DNA of 64,000 nucleotides from Tricholomella constricta (lineage: Eukaryota; Basidiomycota; Agaricomycetes; Agaricales; Lyophyllaceae), in contig JAACJP010000030.1 of NCBI GenBank assembly GCA_013368375.1, positions 496,001 through 560,000 of the forward strand, in the 5' to 3' direction. Below are positions 56,036 through 64,000 of this stretch, in pieces. The notes under the pieces are model-generated. The model saw only the letters and a program-made list of their open reading frames with translations. It did no database searches and had not been told where the DNA came from. A program made the position numbers and the translations under genes. How positions within the stretch are numbered: the stretch's first letter is position 1; each line of letters begins with the position of its first letter.

Positions 56036-56337
56036 TGATCGGTGTCATCGGCTCTCGGTCGATCTTAGTCTGTATATCATTTATCCTTTGTCGTCGTGTC
56101 GGTTTTTTGCTTCAGTCTTTTTAGCATCCAGTATGTGTTGTCTGTCGTTTCATGTCATTTGCGCCCCTTTGTAACACAGCGAGATAGGTTTCAGGTTACA
56201 TAACTCCTTGATTGTCGGTCCATGTGGGTGCCATGTGTGTGTCACGTCTCTCCTCCTTACTTGAGGCGCTGACTGTCCTTAGTCAGCCCAGGTGGGCACG
56301 TCGCGTGTGTGGCGTGGGATGTTGAAGTGGCGGTGCA
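56036..56337. other. Spacer with second hairpin repeat
   Basis: It contains the direct repeat of 54583-54620 (ctcctccttacttgagg, then ctgactgtccttagtcag) at 56247-56286. No gene is visible. Confidence 0.45.
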
Positions 56338-58475
56338 TCTGGTTTCCTCAGCTGACTCGAGTGAGTTCGTTGAGCGGATATATTCCTCTCAAAATAATCA
56401 GCCGTTTTCTGGGCTGCTTGATATGCTAAGCCCAGAGCTAAGAACTCTTGTGCTGTGTTAATTTCAGGTGATAACCCGTCATCGAATAGCGACTTCCGCA
56501 TCTCACGTGGAAGCGTCTTGAGAAATTTCTCCAAGAACGTCCAATCGTCCGTTCTTGCTGCCATGTTCATGGCGTGATCAACAAGGTCGTCATACAGACC
56601 TTGTATGCCTTTGCTCGCTGAATAGGTAACAGCGTTAAAGTCGTTACGAGCGTCCTGCATGGTTGAGGGCAACACGAACCGGTCGTACAGCCCTAAGATG
56701 ACCTCTTCAAACGTCCAGGACTGCTTCTCGCGGTTCACCTGTATAACGTGGCGATTGTACCACTTCCGAGCTTCACCATCAAGATACTCAGATGTTAATA
56801 GAATGCGCTCTTGGTCGCGTTCTGCTCCTCCAAACTGGCTCACAGCCAGCATAATGACAAGGCTCGACAGCCATTCTTCCAGGCGCCGAACTTCGCACTT
56901 CCACTGTAAGTGCCTACAGACTTTGAGTCCGCACGACGAGATTTCATCCCGTCAGGAAGCGATAGTCGTACCGCCAGATGCTCATGTATGAGTTGATGCA
57001 ACCGTTTGTGCATCTTAGTCTTATGCTGCTCTCTGGCAGCATGTATCCCATCCGCAATCGATTGACTCCTGCAGATCGGATCAGGCATTGAGTAGCCCGA
57101 CTTTGAGATCGAGGCTGTACATAGGCAGCGGGTTCACTTATATGAACCCGCATGTCTTGACGGCCGTTAGCCGTCGCCGTCGTATTATGTTTTCCGACGG
57201 CCCCAGTTCCCAGTCCACCATCCGAACCTTGAGTTTGCGAGGCCCATTGCCTCGCCATCTCATCCACGGGCATATGTCCTTCAAAGACGACTCCTTGATC
57301 GTCATAATTCATGAACTTGCTCCATGATAGATCAGCATTTCTCAAACGCTGATATGCGACCCGGTTGTTCCAATCTTTCGCTAATGAAACACGACCATCC
57401 TTAGCTTCCATAGGTACTTGAATAGCTGGCGCGCTTTCGTTGCCAGCTGGTTGTGTGATTGTATCCTTATGCTCAGTGGGTGGGTCTAACGTAGACTCAC
57501 TAACAGAGGCCCATTTGGATCCCTGTGGTTGCACAAGATGCTCCTCACGAGTCATTCTTTCGTGTTTCGCTGCCGCTGCCCGACGACGATAATTGTCGTC
57601 AGATTCTCCTAATTGCCGTGCTTGATGCAGCGCTGATACTGCCATGGCCGCCTCATCAAGGGGCTGATTCGATCCTGAGGCCACTGCTTGAGGCGTGAAA
57701 AGGTCGTCCCAATGACCTTTTCCTTTGTTGAGGACGCTTTCTTAGTTACGGGTGTCCCAGCAATTGAACTGACTGCTGAATTTGAAGTTCCCTTAGGGAA
57801 CTTCTTCCTGTATTCTGTAAATACTACGGACAATGCTTCCAAGTATCGGTCGGCATAATCTTATGCAACCATTTCTCCAACTGCTTGTGCTCCGGTTGAT
57901 CGTAGAACAAGCCTATCGGCTCGTTCCTCCAGTCGCCTTCGTCGATGCTTGCTAAGGACATTGGTGGTGTCCCAGAATTGCTTTACTTGTAATGCAAGCA
58001 ATTCCTGGTCGCTGGCTTCCTCTTCGTTGGTGTCGGGGTCAGACAAATCGTCTTTGTCTGACTCCATCTTGACTACGTTCAGGGTAGATGCCCCAAACGC
58101 TCTGATTAAAAGATGGCTGCCTGGCCATCTGCTTGCGGTAGTAGAGCCAGGTTGTTGTGACCTGGCCAATTCGTCGGCCCAGCTCCCAGGCACATTGGTG
58201 TGTATTGTCGGCCAAAGTCCCTCCTCTTCTGGTCCTAGGGTATTCTGCGCTGGTGGACTTTGTCCACCAGCTGCTAATCCGACTTCCACTGGTTGCAGTG
58301 GAAGTTGTGATAGAGGATGCGCTGTGAGCGCATCCTCGGGGACCGGAGTTCGGCTCTTTCCGGATGTGGGTGTTGGTGTCATTGGGTCTGGGTCTCGTGG
58401 GTTCTTTTGATGATGGTTGTTCAAAATAGGATTTGGGTTTGCGTGACTGCGTGGGTACGCAGCAATAGAAAGCAA
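56338..58475 (-). pseudogene. Gypsy-1 gag (copy 2)
   Basis: It is colinear with 1421-3560. Minus-strand open frames at 58475-57861, 57842-57609, 57684-56944, 57088-56840 and 56852-56283 cover the same gag. They include the capsid-like YLDGEARKWYNRHVIQ, FLKTLPREMRKSLFDDG and the acidic N-terminal part. It has fewer internal differences than copy 1 in the first exon-like stretch but also carries frameshifts. The protease and everything downstream are missing: at about 56338 the sequence changes to unrelated DNA. The first frame has no ATG at its N-terminus, only TTG at 58475. Confidence 0.75.
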
Positions 58476-58490
58476 GGTAGCTTAAAAAAA

Positions 58491-58711
58491 TGTAACGGAG
58501 TTACAGGATTGGGAACCTTGCTGTTCACGCTAGACGTAAGCTTGACAAGTCTGTCGATTGCTACGTATAGGTGTACAAGGTTGTTTATACTTATTTAATA
58601 TAATGAAATAAATAGGCAACACCAGAAGGTGTTGCCAAACAATAGCGTAATTGTCTCGATAAGATACGATTAGATGATATTAGTAGATTAGATAGTAAGT
58701 GCCCTTACACA
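58491..58711 (-). repeat. Gypsy-1 5' LTR, complete copy
   Basis: On the minus strand it starts TGTGTAAGGG and ends CTCCGTTACA, 221 bp. It matches the truncated LTR at 3580-3757. The inverted repeat ggcaacacc…ggtgttgcc lies at about 58614-58635. Confidence 0.7.
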
Positions 58712-58879
58712 CTTGGAGCAGTCAGGTGTATCTGAAAAGGAAGATCAGTCAGTGAGAGATGCAAACATGCCTTAAAGTAACGAAAGCGGACTACTCTGAA
58801 GGACGGGAACTGACTGGAACCGAAAATCAAAAATTTATGACAATTATCCGATGTCAGAATCAACCTGAGCAACAAGTTC

Positions 58880-59260
58880 CAACCCTTACCAACATTGAAT
58901 GGCCTTAGATCGCACAGGGAGCCGTCTGCCACTGTTTACCGCAATTACAGGAGGCCTCTCGAAGTCCTTGTGACCCCACTGGGCACGGGTGTACTCCTCA
59001 AACTCGCCAAGGATGCTTTGGATCTTGAGGCACTCCTTGAGGTAGTTGCTGTGGTTCGCGTCGATGAGCTGCAGGTACTCGCCAAGGTAGAAGATGATCA
59101 CATGGTTCTGGTTGTCCAACTTGCCGTCGCTGAGGATGGGAGCCCAAACCGGAACTTGGGGCAGAGTGTTGCCACCGAAAAGCTGCACAACCTCGGGTTT
59201 CTCGACGCGGTAAAGCAGCTTGATTGCCTTCGAGTAGTTGCATCATTCTCAACACTGTTC
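58880..59260 (-). pseudogene. FKS1: Fragment of a 1,3-beta-glucan synthase catalytic subunit gene
   Basis: The minus strand encodes NYSKAIKLLYRVEKPEVVQ followed by LFGGN. After a gap relative to the family it gives APILSDGKLDNQNHVIIFYL, GEYLQLIDANHSNYLKECL and GEFEEYTRAQWGHKDFERPPV. These are highly conserved segments of the cytoplasmic glucosyltransferase domain of Fks1-type fungal cell-wall synthases (normally about 1,700-1,900 residues). Here only about 110 residues remain. An internal stretch between the GGN and ILSDGK motifs is missing, and the C-terminal end diverges to a stop. It is a gene fragment in transposon-rich DNA and not a working synthase. Confidence 0.8.
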
Positions 59261-59760
59261 TGTAGAGATCCAATTGCGGTCTTGTGATTATATTATTAGC
59301 TGAGTGTAGCTACACTCGGCTAATTACACTCAGCTAATACACTCGAGAGCACATTTTGAGCAAGGACTGAAGAGAATGAGAAAGAGTTTTGGACTCACTG
59401 ACACTCTCCATTAGCATGCCACAAAGTTCTACTCACGTTGCGTCAGGACTGGCAACATTGTGTTATGTCTAAAAAGGTGTATGTCCACCCTCTGAAAGTC
59501 AGTTTACATCATCCCCGAGCTAGATTGAGAGTTCTGTCAGGGTGACTAGGATTAGAGAAAGGCCAAGGGACGTTACAGGAGTGCAGCTGACATCAGAGTG
59601 GGTCTGAATAAGACCCAAACAAGACCATTCGCGAGCCCTTTGGTCAAAGTTCAACTCTGAGATCGCCCGATTTTCTCTTGATCGTCCAGGCCCCGTTGGC
59701 CGTCTTTTACAGCAATTTACCATACGACGGTGAATCAAGACAATTATCTGTACTTATTAA
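59261..59760. other. Unassigned region
   Basis: It contains a small direct/inverted repeat cluster (gctgagtgtagctacactcggctaattacactcagctaat, seen in part as gctacactcggctaattaca, about 59300-59340). No gene is seen. Confidence 0.4.
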
Positions 59761-61109
59761 TGTTCTGTCTCATGTCCTTCTCTTCAAGCCATGAACTGTT
59801 CCAAGTGCCATAAGGATTCTGTGGGAGCACTTCAGGGTCAATTATAAATGCCACAGACTATTTATGGAGACGGCGAGCAAACCACAAGCTGCATTTATCT
59901 GCTAATGCTGTTGCAAGGGATGCTGGTGTTTATCTGTTGTAGAAGAGATGTATATAGACATGTAGAAAATGCTTCATAGCTTCTAAATTGTTTTGAAGAA
60001 GCAAATTAACTTCAGGTCCTTGTGGCTGATTCTATTATCTCATTGTAGATTGATAATTTCGATGATCTGTTTATGTGCATCCTGTGCAGCTTCAATGGTT
60101 GGTAATCATTGCAGCTTCTTCTTATCATCTTGTGCATTTCCTCCCTCCTGCTAGTCACTATCCATTAGTTTCTTCAAGGACATATTCCAGCTCTACTTTT
60201 GGGACTTCTTTCAGTTGTTGATGTGCCTTGTCTCTACCTCCTTCATCCTTCTCCTCAATCAGTTGATGCCTTGCTTCAGCTTCTTCTGAAGATTTATTTG
60301 AATAAAATTTGTGAGTCATCAAATCAAGTTCTCAATATCACATACATTTTTCTTGTTAGACTCATTGGATGATCTTTTGAGCTCCTTGATAGCCCATTAA
60401 CCCAAGTTGAGCTTGAAGCCCCTTTTTTGTTTTGATATGCTAGCTATGAGCAAATTTGCGACATGATGCACTTGTTTGGTATCTGTGTGATATCGTGATT
60501 TTAAATGTTTTATCTCCACAGACAAAATGTGATGCCTTCTGGACATCTTTGAAGGAATCACAATCTATAAAGAATTTTTGATTGTAAAATAAAAAGGCTC
60601 TGTGGTTTCCAATTTTTGTGAACTAAGTGGTTGCCATTGCATCTAGCAAAAGCAAAAACAATTCTTATTGCTGTTTTGTAAAATCACATTACATGTGATG
60701 AATATGAAAGTTATCTACTTTATCATGAAGGTACTCAGGCTTGAATCCTATAATAGTGCCAATAGCCTGCTTTCCAACAACTCGGAGAGATAAGGTCAAC
60801 ATGGAATGGAATAGGAAAGAATGTACATACAACATGGTGAATGAAGTGAAACATTGAAGGATTTTGTGTAAACATCGTCCAAGCTATCCAACTCGGTGGG
60901 CTAACACTGGCATCAACAAAGTTTGTATCATCATCAGGTAGACCAATGATATTGTCTGCAGCTCTACGCTCATATCTGAAGAGGCCAGCTTTGCAATTTT
61001 CGTTAAGGCCAGCCTGCACTATGCTACTTTCATAAATATCTTTAATATCAATAATAGCAATAGGAAAATATATGTACACAGATATTAAACCACTTGTTAC
61101 AGGTCTCAT
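59761..61109 (-). pseudogene. Decayed coding relic, family uncertain
   Basis: Scattered minus-strand frames look protein-like. At 59870-59760 there is VAFIIDPEVLPQNPYGTWNS, a phrase that resembles the C-terminal region of Plavaka-type transposases of basidiomycetes. At 61109-60735 an open frame contains LFRYERRAADNIIGLPDDDT and PPSWIAWTMF. Between them stops are frequent. Upstream, at 61460-61250, a further frame reads KFMVEVLTSDEDMSVINEAM. I cannot show that these pieces belong together. A decayed Plavaka-like transposon is possible, as is a degraded host gene. Confidence 0.3.
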
Positions 61110-61464
61110 TGACTACATTAATGAACTAAATATAAAGACTATCTAAGAAAGTAGCCTTTGTTTATATTTGTCTCGTAAAAAGCAGATGAAAATAAGTTGA
61201 CCTGTTAAACATGTAAATAGATCTGATTATGTCTTTAAGATTTGAGATGGAGCTATCTGTTATCTGCCCCAATTCATTCTTATGAACAACATAGCCTCAT
61301 TAATAACAGACATATCTTCATCACTTGTGAGAACTTCAACCATGAATTTATGCCTTGGAATTATTGAAGCTAATCTTTTTTTAAAAGTGATCTTCACAAG
61401 AAGGTCAGCTTTACTAGGACAACATTTCCTTGACTAAGAATAGTTCTGAGAATCAGCCAAGCAT

Positions 61465-62430
61465 CTTTTTTAGCCTTCATATCTCACTCAATCTCAGTCA
61501 GATCTGCACTTATGAGCAGTTCTGACACCTTTTTCACCACCACACCACCGGGATCCTCGGGGATCCCAGTTGATTCAATGGATTGGGGGAGGGATGACCT
61601 CGAAACCACCCCCCCAATGCCCTCAGACACCCACGGCGCCTTCCTCGATGAAATCATCACGACCAGCATTGCCCTCTGCCCCAACACCCAACCCAAAGCG
61701 TTGGAAGAGAGATAAGGATGGATCGGACGATGCCGATGATGAAAACGTGTCCCAAGTGAGCAGGGACAGTACACCCATGCATACAGATGACCCTGTTGCA
61801 TTCTATGAACAATCAGGTGACAAGTCCCCCATAGGCCTCACTGGAGGTGATGGGGACATCAACAACGATGCCAAGGCCGTCTTTGATTCCCACTTATCGA
61901 TCAAGGAGTGGCTCCATTACTGGGAGCGCTCTACATCGCCCCTTACTGCAGAAATGTGTGTCGCATTGGCCCATTGCATTACAGAGCTCTTTGAGGGTGC
62001 TGCTGATCTGGGCCTGATCAATCTCCTTGCCAAAAATGCTGGCAACGACTCCCGCACCATTGAGGCACTATGTGCAGTGCGCGATGCGTGTATTCTTCAC
62101 GTTCCCTACCCAGGGAACCCACTACCGTCGCCCCCATTCCCTGCACCATCCAGGGGAGCGGGGCCGTCGAATTCTTCTACAGCCAAGGGCAAGCAGCGCG
62201 CTGGCGCAAAGCCCCCGGCTGCACTGAACTCCAAACAGACTGATGCGGCTCCAGCAGCCACTAAGCCTGTCCTTCAGTGCAGCTACACACACCCCACTCC
62301 AGGAGGTCCCCACCTCCTATCTCTCCACGCTCTCACTGGGAAAACATTTGCTGTTGCTGCATTGAGCACCTGCCAAAATGCCAGCACCTCCAACCAACAC
62401 TTCAGTTGGCACTATGGGGAGAAGCCGAAA
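61465..62430 (+). mobile_element. LINE F: diverged ORF1 fragment
   Basis: It starts in the LINE 5' UTR (ctcaatctcagtcagatctg) and ATG 61512 (MSSSDTFFTTTPPGS). It follows ORF1 to about 62420 (APTSNQH-like region) and then passes into AT-rich DNA. It is visibly more diverged than copies A, D and E, with a frameshift near 61600 after which the frame 61570-62451 carries on. No ORF2, 3' UTR or poly(A) is present, so this is an older, 3'-truncated copy. Confidence 0.8.
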
Positions 62431-62639
62431 ACAATGGGGATTTTATTTTAAATATATCTAAATAATGGGTGTAATATCAAATAACTTCAACACATATCTA
62501 AAATTTCAAAATATATCCAACGCTTAAATCGGCTCATGCCTGCAGTGTGAGGGCATTCCTTTGCTAAGGTGTTTCCCAAGCTCTCTGCTGCGAAGATCTC
62601 GATTTTGTACTAACAGAACGTAAAATGTTCTGCAGGTTC

Positions 62640-62830
62640 TCCATCCTCACCGCTGCCATACATAATCAACAATGAACCCCATTATGAAGTCGACAAGATC
62701 GTTGACAGTCACATCTTCCACAAGAACTTCCAGTACAAGGTTCTGTGGAAAGGATACAGCTACAAAAAAGCTTCATGAGAACCTCACGAACATGTCACCG
62801 CTTCAGATCTGGTATGCAAGTTCCATTGCA
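62640..62830 (+). pseudogene. Chromodomain end of another gypsy pol
   Basis: In one plus frame the sequence reads PHYEVDKIVDSHIFHKNFQY, then KVLWKGYSYKKAS, a stop in place of the expected Trp, and EPHEHV. This matches the chromodomain that ends chromoviral gypsy polyproteins. Nothing of the upstream integrase is seen: the sequence before 62630 is AT-rich. Confidence 0.7.
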
Positions 62831-62920
62831 ACAATCTCGATGCTGCCTGCCACATCTGTAAGATCTTCTTGCTGTTTCCTGCTATCTTTGCCACTGTCAC
62901 CCCACACTGAGTCATTGTGA

Positions 62921-62935
62921 TTCAAAGGGGGAGGA
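62921..62935 (+). other. Probable polypurine tract
   Basis: aaagggggaggata lies about 90 bp after the chromodomain stop and just before the probable LTR. This is the expected place for plus-strand priming. Confidence 0.5.
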
Positions 62936-62938
62936 TAA

Positions 62939-63640
62939 CGTTAGGAGAACTCCCACTTACACCTTATGATGCTCACTGATTATCCCTGACCAGTGTGATT
63001 GCTTCCTGACAAACTGACACTGATACCGACACTGATGTTGGGTACCTGATCTTGCCTGCACCCTGACCACAAGGTTAGCTAGCATCAGAACATGTCAATA
63101 CATATGCTGCACACTATTTTTGATTACATATACAGTACCTCGTATATAGCTGGCCCTCTGGCAATGAGAATTCTTAGTCTATTCTCTTTGGATTCTGTTA
63201 GAATCTGAGCCAGTAGACCGGTAGATAAGGCTGAGTCTGTCTAGATAAAGCCAGATAAGATAAACCTCAGTCCAATATGAGCGACTATATTGACCGTACC
63301 TAGATAAAGACAGATAAGATAAACTACAGGGATATTAGTTACGGTCTCGTGTAAGTAAAATGGTAAAGACTTACCCTCAGTCTAATATAAGCGACTGAGG
63401 GTAGACGGCATGTAGCGTAGGTATATGTATAAGTAAAGTGTCCTTTGTTAGAATAGATAAAGGAATATGTAAATAAAGGAACCTCGGTGGCCGGTCCAAT
63501 CACAAAGCATCGTCAGTGGCTCACCTAATTCCAACAGATTCTTCTTTTCCAGGTAAGCCACTCTTACATCTGTTTATTGTACCTAATATAACTTTGGATT
63601 TCCCTTTGCCAGAGTTATATACTGTAAGGTTGCCCTAACA
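62939..63640 (+). repeat. Probable 3' LTR of the chromodomain gypsy
   Basis: About 700 bp of non-coding DNA start (c)gttagg right after a purine tract and end ccctaaca, giving inverted GTTAGG/CCTAAC ends. It contains internal direct repeats (agataaa-gccagataagataaa and cctagataaagacagataag near 63245 and 63300; tcagtctaatataagcgact and tcagtccaatatgagcgact). No second LTR is in the window, so the boundaries are inferred. Confidence 0.5.
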
Positions 63641-64000
63641 TTTATCAGTTAGCGAGACAGCTGTTCACTCATCAGTAGTCAGTGTTCTTATGTACTACCT
63701 TGGTCACTGGCATCAATGTAGTATATCAGCCTAGAGTTGAAAATAGGATATCTCTAACCTGAACAATAACAATATCTTCAGGTTTACACATTGATCGACT
63801 TCTAAGCTTACTCTCTTATTGCTCTCATCATGCTTTGTGCTCTTATTGCTGACTTAATCATACTTAGTACTATCTAGGCTTGTATTGGCTTGTAGCTCTT
63901 TGCTCACCGCTGCCCACCAAAAACCCAGTTTGCCCAAAGTTTACATAAGCCTTTTGGGCTTTGATTTTGGCTTTCGCCGCCCTGGGATGCTGAACTGCAA
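63641..64000. other. Unassigned right edge
   Basis: AT-rich sequence with no coding frame or repeat that I can recognise. Confidence 0.4.

Overview
The window looks like transposon-dense DNA from a filamentous basidiomycete, probably an agaricomycete. The evidence is KDZ-type (Kyakuja/Dileera/Zisupton) transposases with CxC2, CxC5 and CxC6 cysteine clusters, Tad1-like LINEs, chromodomain Ty3/gypsy elements, a copia element and GT-AG introns of about 50 nt. I see no rRNA, tRNA, CRISPR array or bacterial operon, and no convincing intact housekeeping gene. Nearly every base belongs to a mobile element or a relic, and many elements are nested. The provisional names used here are Gypsy-1, Gypsy-2, Element 3, LINE A to F, KDZ-1 and KDZ-2.

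Layout. 1-3757: Gypsy-1 remnant (minus), with a LINE tail at 191-233. 3758-8825: LINE A (minus), with an intact ORF1 and a broken ORF2. 9335-11040: copia pol fragment (minus), fused to a Gypsy-2-type gag (11041-11692). 11738-13512: gag, primer site and LTR of Element 3. 13745-37380: a large KDZ-1 transposon carrying one Gypsy-1 fragment and LINEs B, C, D and E. 37381-53409: KDZ-2, about 16.0 kb between terminal inverted repeats, interrupted by the 9.26-kb Gypsy-2 (38660-47921). 53599-56035: an Element 3 LTR and an unknown gene split by a short retroposon. 56338-58711: second Gypsy-1 gag copy and its LTR. 58880-59260: fragment of a host 1,3-beta-glucan synthase gene. 59261-61460: decayed unknown sequence. 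61465-62430: LINE F. 62640-63640: chromodomain end and probable LTR of another gypsy element.

Two results stand out. First, the KDZ-1 region makes sense only if about 12 kb was inverted by recombination between two oppositely oriented LINEs (B and D). Undoing the inversion rejoins a gypsy integrase and its 14-bp target duplication, and it also makes a KDZ transposase gene colinear from its CxC2 cluster to its acidic C terminus. Second, Gypsy-2 carries a spliced gene antisense to gag-pol, between pol and the 3' LTR. It encodes a CX2CX6C...CX2CX6C cysteine cluster followed by a coiled coil, which resembles a fungal regulator.

Most coding regions carry stops, frameshifts or internal deletions. 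The LINEs, judged by 14-15-bp target duplications and long poly(A) tails, are among the youngest insertions. Coordinates of decayed elements are approximate, and family assignments rest on motifs read by eye.
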